Origin: JAAFGT01 sp041485165
GTDB taxonomy: Bacteria; Acidobacteriota; Terriglobia; Acidiferrales; UBA7541
Assembly (NCBI GenBank): GCA_041485165.1
Contig: JBGPJC010000054.1
Location: 1-25,539 of the forward strand
DNA: 25,539 nt
Reading direction: 5' to 3'
The position numbers and the translations under genes were made by a program. The notes below the pieces were generated by a model. That model saw nothing but the letters and a program-made list of their open reading frames with translations. It did no database searches and was not told the DNA's origin. Shown here in pieces: positions 1-7,679 of the stretch; position 1 is the first letter of the stretch, and every line of letters begins with the position of its first letter.

Positions 1-59
1 CCCAGCGCCTGAACCGCTTCGTTCAGCTTGCCCGCTTTGAACAGTTCCCTAGCATTCAT
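1..59 (-). CDS. T6SS accessory protein TagJ/ImpE, N-terminal fragment
   Basis: Only the first 19-20 codons are inside the window. They begin MNARELFKAGKLNEAVQAL, which reads like the opening helix pair of the ImpE/TagJ family (residues of the type LFKAG-L-EA). In that family the protein is a cytoplasmic accessory factor that binds the sheath subunit TssB. The start lies 28 bases after the hcp stop on the same strand, as expected for a T6SS operon. No strong Shine-Dalgarno sequence precedes it. The identification rests on a short fragment plus context; a different small tetratricopeptide-like protein is possible. Confidence 0.6.
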   Translation of the reverse strand, partial: MNARELFKAGKLNEAVQAL

Positions 60-87
60 AGAGCGAGGCCCGGACTGGCGGCGCTTG

Positions 88-573
88 CTAAACTTTCTTG
101 CCTGCCTTGACGTCCCAGCCGGTCGGGTTGGCACCGCCCATCGTGCCGTCCGGCTTCTGTTCCTTGTAGTCAAACTCGATTTTGGAGAAATTAAGTGAGA
201 ACTGGTCGGTGGGATTGACGCTACCGCCACTGCCTCCGGTTTGATAGGAGGAGACGATGAGGTCGCTCATCTTAATCCAGAAATACTCCTGCTGGTCCTT
301 GCCGGCCTTCCGGCAAACGAGAACAGCTTTCTTGATGTGCTCGCCGCTGGCGCAGGCCAGCATCAGTTTCGGGCTGGCCTTGTTGGCGTGCATGGTGAAA
401 TGCATATCCTGCATGCTGACCTTCCCAGAGCCGCCACCACCTCCCGCAGCATGCGACCCGGTGTTTGTCTCTCCCCAGCTAAAGGAAAGGATCTCAATGT
501 CCTTAGCGTGCTTGCTGTCATAGCTTTCGCCATCGATGCCATCAATCTTTAGGAAATAATCTGCAACAGACAT
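88..573 (-). CDS. hcp: T6SS tube protein Hcp
   Basis: 161-residue Hcp1-family protein. Hexameric Hcp rings stack into the inner tube that is propelled out of the cell inside the TssBC sheath; Hcp also acts as chaperone for small effectors. Visible hallmarks are the start MSVADYFLKIDGIDGES, the early strand EILSFSWG, the segment with MQDMHFTMHANKASPKL, and a C-terminal FSKIEFDYKEQ strand. A glycine-rich loop (GGGGGSG, about residues 44-50) sits where Hcp proteins carry a variable loop, and a second Gly/Ser loop is near residue 112. Length is normal. A Shine-Dalgarno AAGGAGG lies about 12 bases before the ATG. It follows tssC by 78 bases in the same operon. Confidence 0.95.
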   Translation of the reverse strand: MSVADYFLKIDGIDGESYDSKHAKDIEILSFSWGETNTGSHAAGGGGGSGKVSMQDMHFTMHANKASPKLMLACASGEHIKKAVLVCRKAGKDQQEYFWIKMSDLIVSSYQTGGSGGSVNPTDQFSLNFSKIEFDYKEQKPDGTMGGANPTGWDVKAGKKV

Positions 574-651
574 GGCCTTGATAGTCCTCCTTAAATAAAT
601 TTTGAAGCGATGCTAGCGATCCTCGAAAGAGACGGCGCAATCAGGCGCGAA

Positions 652-2142
652 CTACTTGCGCGCCGATGCGGGAAGCTCCGCTACCAGCCGGAGCGAAACA
701 GTAAGTTCATCCAACTGGAAGTGCGGGCGCAGAAAAGCGATGGCCCGGTAGACGCCCGGCTTGCCCGGAACTTCTTCGACGTCCACGCGCGCTTCGCGCA
801 ACGGGTACTGGGCCTTGGCGGCCTGGCTGGCGGAGTCGTCCTCGGTGACGTATTGCATGATCCAGCGGTTCAGGAAATGCTGGCAGTCGGTGCGGGACAT
901 GAAGCTGCCGATCTTGTCCCGCATGATGGACTTGAGGTAATGGGCGAAGCGCGACACCGCCAGGATGTAAGGCAACTGCGCAGACAGCCGGGCGTTGGCG
1001 TTGGCCGCTTCCTTGTCATACATTTTGGGCTTGTTGCAGGACTGCACACTGAAAAAGGCCGCGTAGTCGGTGCCTTTGCAATGCACCAGCGGGATCAAGC
1101 CCTGGTCGGCCAGCTCCTTTTCGCGCCGGTCGGTGATGGCCACTTCGGTGGGACACTTCAAAGCCACGTCGCCTTCGTCGGTGCGGAAAGTATGAGTGGG
1201 CAGGCCTTCGACCAGCCCTCCGCCCTCGACGCCCCGTATGGCGGCGCACCAGCCGTACTTGGCAAAGGCGCCGGTGAGCCTGGCGCCCAGCGCCCAGGCT
1301 GCGTTGCCCCACAAGTACTTCTTGTGGTCGGTGCCGTCCACGCCTTCCTCGAAGCTGAAGCCCTCGACCGGCTTGGTGTCCCGGCCGTAGGGCAGGCGCA
1401 TCAGCACGCGCGGCAGGCACAGCCCGACGTAGCGCGAATCGTCACTGGCGCGGAAGGACTTCCACTTGGCGAATTCCGTGGAATCGAAGATTTTGCCGAT
1501 GTCCCGCGGGTCGCCAATCTGCGTGAAGCTTTCCAGGTTGACCAGCTCGGGAGAGGCGCCGGTAAGGAAAGGGGCGTGCGCGGCGGCAGAGACCTGGGCC
1601 ACTCGCTCCAGGAACTCCATATCCTCCGGATTGCGGCCGATCTCGTAGTCGGCCACCATGGCGGAGAATGGCGCGCCTCCGAAAATCCCGAACTCGTCTT
1701 CATAGACCTTCTTGAACAGCACGCTCTGGTCGAACTCCGGTGCGCGCTGTAGATCGCGGAGGACTTCTTTCTTGGAGGCGTTCAGGATGCGGATCTTGAG
1801 CGAGGCGCTGGTCTCCGACTGGTCGAGCATGTACTTGAGCCCGCGCCACGTGGATTCCAATTTCTGGAAAGTCGGGTGGTGCAACACTTCGCTCAACTGG
1901 ATGGAAATGAGGTGGTCAATCTGAGCGATGCGCGCGTTGATGGAGGCTTCGGCGTCCCGGGTGAGGGTCATCGAACCTTCAAGAACCTGGGTGACGAACT
2001 CCTTCACCATGTCCTTGCCGCGCTCGGTGGCGCCAGCCTCCCGTCCGAACCGTCCAGTCTCCACTATCTGGTCGAGCAGGCTACCTTCGGTGGTCTTTTC
2101 CGCGGCAACCTTCCCGGCGGCCGCCTTCGTCGGCTCAGCCAT
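652..2142 (-). CDS. tssC: T6SS contractile sheath large subunit TssC (VipB/ImpC/EvpB family)
   Basis: 496 residues, the normal size of the large sheath subunit that interlocks with TssB to form the contractile tail sheath around Hcp. The family signature is very clear: MEFLERVAQVSAAAHAPF, then GLCLPRVLMRLPYG, then a core with FEEGVDGTDHKKYLWGNAAW, AIRGVEGGG-V-GLP, and the C-terminal KSIMRDKIGSFMSR block with the terminal RPHFQLDELTVSLRLV strand. The ATG overlaps the end of tssB by 8 bases and its Shine-Dalgarno AAGGAGGGG is inside the tssB reading frame, so the two are translationally coupled. No defects are seen. Confidence 0.97.
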   Translation of the reverse strand: MAEPTKAAAGKVAAEKTTEGSLLDQIVETGRFGREAGATERGKDMVKEFVTQVLEGSMTLTRDAEASINARIAQIDHLISIQLSEVLHHPTFQKLESTWRGLKYMLDQSETSASLKIRILNASKKEVLRDLQRAPEFDQSVLFKKVYEDEFGIFGGAPFSAMVADYEIGRNPEDMEFLERVAQVSAAAHAPFLTGASPELVNLESFTQIGDPRDIGKIFDSTEFAKWKSFRASDDSRYVGLCLPRVLMRLPYGRDTKPVEGFSFEEGVDGTDHKKYLWGNAAWALGARLTGAFAKYGWCAAIRGVEGGGLVEGLPTHTFRTDEGDVALKCPTEVAITDRREKELADQGLIPLVHCKGTDYAAFFSVQSCNKPKMYDKEAANANARLSAQLPYILAVSRFAHYLKSIMRDKIGSFMSRTDCQHFLNRWIMQYVTEDDSASQAAKAQYPLREARVDVEEVPGKPGVYRAIAFLRPHFQLDELTVSLRLVAELPASARK

Positions 2143-2662
2143 TGGACCCCTCCTTCTTCGCCAGACCGAGCTCCTTGCGGAGTTTATCTGCCTTCTCGGT
2201 GTTCTTGACTGCTTCCATCAGGACGTCGTCGAGCTTCTCGTTGCCCTGCAGGCTGCCGCGCAGATCGGCCAGACGAGTGCGCAAATCGAGCAGTTCTTTG
2301 AGCGGCTTGACCTGCCGGGCCACCTGCTCCGGCTCGAAGTCTTCCAGGCTCTTGAAGGTCAGGTCGGCCTTGAGCTGGCCGACCTCAGAGTCGTCGCTGA
2401 GCTTGTTCTCGACGCTGAAGGCGAGGTGGGGTTTCATGCTCTCCAGCACACTGTCGAAGTTGTCCGGGGTCACCTCGACGAATCGCCGGTCCTTCAATCT
2501 GGCCAGCGGTTCAGAGGGCTGGCCGGTGAAGTCCCCGAGCACGCCCATAACAAAAGGTAGTTCTTTTACCTCGATGGCGTCGCCCACTTCCACGTCATAA
2601 GTGACGTGGACACGGGGGGGTCGAACCCTTTCTAATTTCTTGTGTACACTTTCCTTGGCCAT
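2135..2662 (-). CDS. tssB: T6SS contractile sheath small subunit TssB (VipA/ImpB family)
   Basis: 175 residues. TssB pairs with TssC to build the sheath; its C-terminal helix is part of the region used by ClpV during recycling. Family marks are the N-terminal KKLERVRPPRVHVTYDVE block, the conserved ELPFVMGVLGDFTG, then RLKDRRFVEVTPDNFD and KPHLAFSVEN. The C-terminal third (LKELLDLRTRLADLRGSLQGNEKLDDVL) is helical. A Shine-Dalgarno GGAGGT sits 7 bases before the ATG. It is the first gene of the left T6SS operon, and the promoter at 2726-2754 lies in its leader. Confidence 0.97.
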   Translation of the reverse strand: MAKESVHKKLERVRPPRVHVTYDVEVGDAIEVKELPFVMGVLGDFTGQPSEPLARLKDRRFVEVTPDNFDSVLESMKPHLAFSVENKLSDDSEVGQLKADLTFKSLEDFEPEQVARQVKPLKELLDLRTRLADLRGSLQGNEKLDDVLMEAVKNTEKADKLRKELGLAKKEGSNG

Positions 2663-2725
2663 TCGCCCACCTCCAGGCCGAGATGTCGCGTCAGATTCTG
2701 TCGTGCACTGCGGGAAGTCCTCGCT

Positions 2726-2754
2726 TGTGTATCAGACGCGCCACAGATTGTCAA
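2726..2754 (-). promoter_or_regulatory. Sigma70-type promoter for tssB-tssC-hcp
   Basis: Read on the minus strand: a perfect -35 TTGACA (2749-2754), a 17-base spacer, and a -10 TACACA (2726-2731) preceded by TGA, i.e. an extended -10. The predicted start of transcription is about 57 bases before the tssB ATG. The -10 matches consensus at only 3 of 6 positions, which the extended TGn and perfect -35 may offset. No upstream enhancer-binding site for sigma54 was seen here. Confidence 0.6.
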
Positions 2755-2833
2755 CAGAACTTGTTTGGGTACCGCAGCCCGCACCGGCTTGGCGAAAATC
2801 CCTGGATTTGGGCCGGGGGAGTGAGACAGATTT

Positions 2834-3358
2834 CTACTTTGGAGTTTGCGTCTCGCCGGCTAGGGCTTTCTTAACGGATTCGCTGATCTTATCCGCATGC
2901 GCCAGTAGTTGGCTCACCTGCCACAACTGCGTGTCCGTGAGTTTGCTGCGGAAGCCCGGCATGCCGGTCATGCGTATGCCGTTTGCGGCTTTCCAATGCG
3001 TTTCCCACACCGGATCATCGGTCACGCCCATATCCCCAAAGAGATTCGGAGGCGGCGGGTACATGCCCGAAGCAATCGCTGTCGGCTCTTTTCCCGGCAG
3101 CCCGTGACACACCGCGCAATTCTGTTTGTACACTGCCGCGCCGGCCAGGAAATTCACCTCATCCGCGGCGACCGGGGGATCAACGGGCTTCTGCTTATCG
3201 AGACGCGCGTGGAGCGCCATGCCCGCCAGCTTCTTTTCGAAGGGCATAGGATTTTCTGTGGTGGCCACCGGCGCGCCACCCATTGCGAAATACAGCCAGA
3301 AACCTGTGACCAACACGACCACGCCGAGAACCAACCCCGCCAGAAAAGCCTTCAGCAC
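2834..3358 (-). CDS. Membrane-anchored monohaem c-type cytochrome
   Basis: 174 residues with a GTG start. An uncleaved N-terminal membrane helix (about residues 5-26) anchors a periplasmic cytochrome c domain. The haem attachment site is CAVCH (Cys81, Cys84, His85) and the probable distal ligand is Met133 in TGMPGF. The PPPPNLF segment after the haem site and the final helix with QLWQVSQLL are usual for class I cytochrome c domains of the CccA type. The start is supported by an excellent Shine-Dalgarno AGGAGGTGA just upstream. Likely role is electron transfer to or from an unidentified partner; no oxidase or dehydrogenase gene lies nearby. It is upstream of tssB on the same strand, but the tssB promoter lies between them. 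Confidence 0.85.
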   Translation of the reverse strand: MLKAFLAGLVLGVVVLVTGFWLYFAMGGAPVATTENPMPFEKKLAGMALHARLDKQKPVDPPVAADEVNFLAGAAVYKQNCAVCHGLPGKEPTAIASGMYPPPPNLFGDMGVTDDPVWETHWKAANGIRMTGMPGFRSKLTDTQLWQVSQLLAHADKISESVKKALAGETQTPK

Positions 3359-3587
3359 GTGTCACCTCCTCACACCAATCATATCGATCGAAATCCCGCA
3401 CGACCGAGAAGGTGAGTTTACTTGATCGTTGCCGGCTTTAAAATCGGATATGGCCGAGTGAAGGCGGAGGTTCTCCCGCCTCTCCGACCCTTTGATTGCG
3501 CTCCGTCGCCGAGGCCCCTGGGGGTTAATCCGGGGACTGAGCCAAGGTCTTCATTTTGTGGCGGCCTGCCGGGAAATCAAGATGTCG

Positions 3588-4979
3588 CTATTTTTTCTCC
3601 ACAAGCTTCATGGGAACCACCACGTGCCGCGAGGTGGTCACATGACCGTCCTGCACCACGACATATCCGTCGCGGATCACCACGCTCACCTTCGCCAGAT
3701 CGTCCAGATTCTCATCCGGCCGGCCATCCACCACCAGCACGTCCGCCAATTTTCCTACTTCGAGTGTTCCCAGCCGGTCGTTCATGTCGAGAATCTCGGA
3801 GTTTGTCTTGGTCGCCGCCACCAGCGCCTCCGCCGGCGTCCCGCCTGCGGCAACAACCTGTTTTAATTCGGTGATGTAAGGCCAGGGGAGATACTTGTAC
3901 CAGTGCAGGATCAAGTCCGTCCCGATCCCGCATTTGATCCCCGCACGGCGCAGCCGGCGCAACATCTCCAGGTTGGCGTCCTTCGAAAACGTGAATCGCC
4001 GCGACGTGGAGCCGAAATACCCGCCCCATTCATCGAAAATGATGATGTAGGGGATGAGCGTGGGATCCGCCGCGACGCCTTTCCTGGCCATCAACTGAAT
4101 GGTTTCCTCGCTGCGCGGCAGGGGATGCTCGATGGTATCCGCGCCGGCCTCGACCGCCCGCTGGATGTAGAACGTCTCCGCATCCACGGTGACTTTCAGC
4201 CCCAGAGCGTGAGCCTCATCCACTGCCGCCTTCACCTCTTCAAAGGTGAAGTGACTGCCCAGCTTGATCACGTCTGCGCCGCGGTGGAACTCATCGCGCA
4301 CCGCCAGCCGCCAGGCGTCCGGCCCGGAAGCGAGCCGCGTACTTCCCTGCATCTCGATCAGTTCGTCGCGCGTGTTCTCGGTGGAATGACCGCCTTCGGC
4401 GGTGATGAACTGTCCCGCCGGAAAAACGCGCGGCCCGGCGACGCGGTTCTCGGCCACCCAGGCTTTCAGCCGGAAGGTCACATCGCCCATCGAGCCGACA
4501 TCGCGAACGCTGGTGATTCCGCTCTCGATGAAGTAGCGGAGCTTCTCCGTCGCCCGCAGGGTTGCGTCGGAATCGCTGATCGAGCGGCCGAAGTCAGAAT
4601 TTGAGTCAGGGTAGGTCAGGTGAGTATGTAGATCGATGAGTCCGGGCATGACTGTCTTTCCAGTCACGTCTATCACGCGCGCGCCTTCCGGCCAGCCGGT
4701 CGCGCCGGGCGGCAGAACCTTGACAATTTTATTGTGCTCGATCACCAGCGTCCCTTCGCGCGCCGGCGCACCGGTGCCGTCAAAGATCCGCCCGCCGCGG
4801 AGCACCAGTGTTCCCTCCGGGCCTCGCGGCCCCGGCTTCACCGGCACGCGCCGAGGGTCGTCGGAAACGGGCGTGCTCGGATCGAGAAGCTTTCTGCGGT
4901 CTTGCGGCTTTTCCTGAGCCCACGCGCATCCCCACCCACACAGAATCAGCAGCGTCGCAGCGGCCATCTTCCATTTCAT
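3588..4979 (-). CDS. Secreted metal-dependent amidohydrolase (imidazolonepropionase-like)
   Basis: 463 residues from the ATG at 4979, chosen because GGGAGGA lies directly upstream and because it begins a signal peptide (residues 1-21, cut near CAWA-Q). An upstream in-frame start at 5042 would bury that signal. It is an amidohydrolase-superfamily TIM barrel: PGLIDLHTH gives His118 and His120, DVIK gives the likely carboxylated Lys239, ADTIEH gives His285, and CGIGTD gives Asp355. The usual metal-ligand His before IEH appears to be replaced by Asp266 (TVDAET). The C-terminal LGTLEVGKLADVLVVDG returns to the small beta domain. Substrate is unknown; relatives include dipeptidases/prolidases and imidazolonepropionase-like enzymes. 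Periplasmic or secreted. Confidence 0.85.
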   Translation of the reverse strand: MKWKMAAATLLILCGWGCAWAQEKPQDRRKLLDPSTPVSDDPRRVPVKPGPRGPEGTLVLRGGRIFDGTGAPAREGTLVIEHNKIVKVLPPGATGWPEGARVIDVTGKTVMPGLIDLHTHLTYPDSNSDFGRSISDSDATLRATEKLRYFIESGITSVRDVGSMGDVTFRLKAWVAENRVAGPRVFPAGQFITAEGGHSTENTRDELIEMQGSTRLASGPDAWRLAVRDEFHRGADVIKLGSHFTFEEVKAAVDEAHALGLKVTVDAETFYIQRAVEAGADTIEHPLPRSEETIQLMARKGVAADPTLIPYIIIFDEWGGYFGSTSRRFTFSKDANLEMLRRLRRAGIKCGIGTDLILHWYKYLPWPYITELKQVVAAGGTPAEALVAATKTNSEILDMNDRLGTLEVGKLADVLVVDGRPDENLDDLAKVSVVIRDGYVVVQDGHVTTSRHVVVPMKLVEKK

Positions 4980-5131
4980 CGCTTCCTCCCTGCACGCGGT
5001 TCTTATCATCTTTGCCGACACCGCTTGGCGGGATGATACCACTGGGTCGCTTCACCACGGAGCTTGCAACAGCGTAAGGCTTGCCCTCCAGCCTGCGATT
5101 CATGCACATCTGCGCTTACGCCGGGAGTTCT

Positions 5132-5160
5132 TTGCAACCCAGGCGGTCTTCTGATATAAG
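5132..5160 (+). promoter_or_regulatory. Probable promoter for the zinc-ribbon/RDD gene
   Basis: A -35 TTGCAA (5132-5137), 17-base spacer and -10 TATAAG (5155-5160; 5 of 6 consensus) preceded by TGA as an extended -10. Transcription would begin about 71 bases before the ATG at 5238. It lies in the divergent intergenic region shared with the amidohydrolase gene. Confidence 0.5.
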
Positions 5161-5237
5161 CAGCCTCGACTGCGGTACCTCTCCCTGGATGCTGGGTGCA
5201 CCTTCTAGCCATCCCGTTGCGCTCTACGGAGGTCGCT

Positions 5238-6374
5238 ATGTTCTGTCCTGCTTGCGGGAACAGCAATGTGCCCGAGTCCCTGACTTGCAGCAAGTGCGGA
5301 GCAGCTTTGCCCGTTTCGCCAGCGGCGACTCCGGCCATGGCGCCGTCCAGTGCGAATATCAAAGCCGCGCCCCTGATTGCCGGTGCTCCACTGGCAGGAA
5401 TAGGAGATCGCGCGATCGCCGTGGTCTTGGACCTTGTGGTGGTGTGCGCCGCCTTCGCGGTCACCGGGATGTGGGCGGCAGTGCGCTGGGGCGGGGTCAC
5501 CAGCAATGGATTCCAGCTCAATGGAATGCCCGCGCTTATTGCCATTGCTGCCGTGGCCGCTTTTGGGTTCCTCTATGTCTGGCTATTGGAAGGCGTACTT
5601 GGCGCCACGCTGGGCAAGTTCATGCTCAATGTGCGCGTGCGCCGCACCGATGGCAGCAGTATTGGGCTCCAGCAATCTTTGGTTCGCAACTTGTTGCGGG
5701 TCATCGACGGCTTCGCGCTGTATCTCGTGGGCTTTTTGATCGCCATCTTTTCGCGCTTAAAGCAGCGCCTCGGCGACCATGTGGCAGGAACGGTAGTAGT
5801 GCAGCGGGACACCGGCAATTTGCCACGAGCGGCCGCCGCCGTGGTCTGGGCAGCTTTGATTGTGACCGGCTTCGTGGGCGCTTACAGATTGCACCCGGGA
5901 GCGGGAGCGGCCGTCGTTGCGTCCACACCTGGGACGGCAACTCCTGTCCGGTCACAAACCGTCCCTACGCAAACGGCGCCTGTACAAACCACGCCGTCAC
6001 AAACCGTTCCCGTGCCAGCCGCGGGCGACGGGCGGGTTACCCGGGCGGAGATGGGGACGGACAGAACACCCGACTTCCAGATTGTGAATCCGTCTAACGA
6101 GTTCTATCCGGATACTGCGAAAATCGTGTGTGTCTGGACCGTAGAAGGCGTGGATCCCAGCGTCCCGATCAAGTCCGTATGGATCGCCGATGACACCGGA
6201 AGCGCGGCGCCGCCGAATTACAAGCTCGCGGAGAAATCGTTCTCAGGTTTCACCGAGGGCAGCTTTTATGTGAGCAGCCCCAACAACGGGTGGCCGGTTG
6301 GCAAGTACCATCTGGAGATCTATATCGGCGACAAGCTGGCGAAAGAGCTGCCGTTCAGCATCAAGCCAAGGTAA
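5238..6374 (+). CDS. Zinc-ribbon/RDD-family membrane protein with a C-terminal extracytoplasmic domain
   Basis: 378 residues from the ATG at 5238, which follows a good GGAGGT. An upstream in-frame ATG at 5196 lacks support. Order: a zinc ribbon (CPAC...CSKC; Cys3, Cys6, Cys17, Cys20), then an RDD domain (about 53-190) with GIGDRAIAVVLD at its start, TLGK at the characteristic turn and RLGD near its end, with three membrane helices. A fourth membrane helix (about 198-216) leads to a Thr/Gln/Pro/Val-rich linker (SQTVPTQTAPVQTTP) and a roughly 105-residue soluble C-terminal domain of predicted beta structure (VPIKSVWIADDTG, GKYHLEIYIGDKLAKELPF) on the outer side. RDD proteins are often linked to transport or stress but the function of this form is not known. 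Confidence 0.8.
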   Translation: MFCPACGNSNVPESLTCSKCGAALPVSPAATPAMAPSSANIKAAPLIAGAPLAGIGDRAIAVVLDLVVVCAAFAVTGMWAAVRWGGVTSNGFQLNGMPALIAIAAVAAFGFLYVWLLEGVLGATLGKFMLNVRVRRTDGSSIGLQQSLVRNLLRVIDGFALYLVGFLIAIFSRLKQRLGDHVAGTVVVQRDTGNLPRAAAAVVWAALIVTGFVGAYRLHPGAGAAVVASTPGTATPVRSQTVPTQTAPVQTTPSQTVPVPAAGDGRVTRAEMGTDRTPDFQIVNPSNEFYPDTAKIVCVWTVEGVDPSVPIKSVWIADDTGSAAPPNYKLAEKSFSGFTEGSFYVSSPNNGWPVGKYHLEIYIGDKLAKELPFSIKPR

Positions 6375-6429
6375 GATCGCACAGTGGGGCTTACTTGGCC
6401 CGCAGGATTGGCGAATATTCCACCCTCTA

Positions 6430-7422
6430 TTAAACCGCCACCGCTTCGAGAATTGAAAAGTTGCCGCCGACGTCGATCTCCCGCTCGAACCGGAAACCGG
6501 TATCGGCGAGCAACTCCGCAAGTTCACCCCGGGTGCGTTGCCGGCCTGCGAGCAGGGTCATCATGTGGATGTCCAGCACCTTGGCAAAATTCGGGTTGGA
6601 ATCGTCGGGGATGATGGCCTCGATGAGCAGCAGCTTGGCGTGGGCGGGCGCCGCGTGGCGCACATTCTTGAGGATTCTGATGGATTCCTCGTCGTTCCAA
6701 TCGTGAATGATGTCCATCATCAGATAGGCGTCGCACGCCGGCATGGCATCCTTGAAGAAATCTCCGGCGTGGAGCCTGAGCCGCTCCGAAGCCACGCTGG
6801 AAGCCCGTTCGATAACCTGCGGCAGATCAAATAACACGCCCTTGGCCCTGGGCGCAGCGGCGAGCACCGCCTGTAACAGGTGGCCCCGGCCCCCGCCGAT
6901 GTCGCCAATCAGGCCGAAGCTGGAAAAAGGGTAGCCGCCGGCGACCCGCGGGATTTGTCCTTGCGCTTTGGCAGTCATGGCTTGATCGAAGATCCGACCC
7001 GCCTCTGGGTGCTCGACAAAGTAGCTCCAAATGCCGCCAGGGACCACTTTCTCCGACGCCGGACGGCCCGTCCGTACGGTGTGCTCCAGGAATTGGTAGG
7101 ACGCCCAGGAAATCGGAAGGCCGATCATGCGTACGAAGGCGCGCATCGATTGCGGATGGTCGGTCCGCAAGAGCCGCGACGCTGGCGTGTGGACATACCC
7201 GCCGTCGCGGCTTTCGAATATCCCATGTGCTGAAAGCAATCGCAGCACGCGGCTGAGCGCTCCGGCATCGGTCCCGGTCGCCTCGGCAATGGCGACAGCG
7301 GTCCGGGGCGTATCGTCCAGCGCATCGGCCACCCCGAGGTCGGCGACCACGTGCAGGCATCGCGATAAAGAATACCCGCTGGAGATCTGCAAGAGCGTTT
7401 CAAAGGGCAAGGCATCGGTCAT
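6430..7422 (-). CDS. SAM-dependent O-methyltransferase (plant-type family 2)
   Basis: 330 residues from the ATG at 7422, supported by GGAGG five bases upstream; a GTG 12 bases earlier falls inside that ribosome site. The N-terminal winged-helix dimerisation domain (about 10-90: SRCLHVVADLGVADAL, LSRVLRLLSAHGIF) precedes a Rossmann methyltransferase. SAM motif I is DIGGGRG (174-180), the acidic residue after it is in GVLFDLP, and the likely catalytic base is His240 in MMDIIHDWNDEE. The C-terminal RTRGELAELLADTGF is typical. Family members methylate hydroxyl groups of aromatic or polyketide metabolites. There is no biosynthetic cluster around it, so the substrate is unknown. It converges with the RDD gene. 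Confidence 0.87.
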   Translation of the reverse strand: MTDALPFETLLQISSGYSLSRCLHVVADLGVADALDDTPRTAVAIAEATGTDAGALSRVLRLLSAHGIFESRDGGYVHTPASRLLRTDHPQSMRAFVRMIGLPISWASYQFLEHTVRTGRPASEKVVPGGIWSYFVEHPEAGRIFDQAMTAKAQGQIPRVAGGYPFSSFGLIGDIGGGRGHLLQAVLAAAPRAKGVLFDLPQVIERASSVASERLRLHAGDFFKDAMPACDAYLMMDIIHDWNDEESIRILKNVRHAAPAHAKLLLIEAIIPDDSNPNFAKVLDIHMMTLLAGRQRTRGELAELLADTGFRFEREIDVGGNFSILEAVAV

Positions 7423-7442
7423 GATTTCCTCCACGGGCCAGA

Positions 7443-7451
7443 TTTATAGCA
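7443..7451 (-). promoter_or_regulatory. Extended -10 promoter for the O-methyltransferase
   Basis: On the minus strand, TGC followed by TATAAA (7443-7448), an extended -10 with 5 of 6 consensus bases. No good -35 is visible at 17 bases. It would give a leader of about 14 bases that contains only the Shine-Dalgarno sequence. Confidence 0.4.
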
Positions 7452-7614
7452 AACTCCTGACAAGCAGGAAAAGGGGAGACTGGTCGGGGGCCTAGGTGGC
7501 CCGCAGCCCGCACAGTCTTCCAAATGGCGCGACGCAAGTCCCCGCAAAGCGGTCTGGAGCGAAGGCATTTTGAGGGCAACGTCGCATCGTATTCGTGGGC
7601 TGGGACTTAGCTCG

Positions 7615-7632
7615 ATAGTACTACGGTACTAT
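7615..7632. promoter_or_regulatory. Perfect 7-bp inverted repeat, possible operator
   Basis: ATAGTAC-TACG-GTACTAT. The 8-mer TAGTACTA that it contains recurs at about 7714-7721, roughly 100 bases downstream. It lies in the 257-base gap between the divergent methyltransferase and PilZ/TonB genes. As RNA it would be a hairpin with a UACG loop; as DNA a dimeric-repressor site. No regulator can be assigned. Confidence 0.4.
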
Positions 7633-7679
7633 AGGGCAAACGTGCTCCGCGACCGCAGAATCAGCCTGGGCGATCGCAA

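Noticed and set aside
610..1752. Plus-strand open frame of 380 codons opposite tssC
   Set aside because: It is antisense to an unmistakable tssC and has no recognisable domain; long antisense frames are expected in GC-rich genes.
5043..5196. Possible upstream starts for the two divergent genes (5042 minus, 5196 plus)
   Set aside because: Better starts with strong ribosome sites and correct N-termini (signal peptide at 4979; zinc ribbon at 5238) exist downstream.
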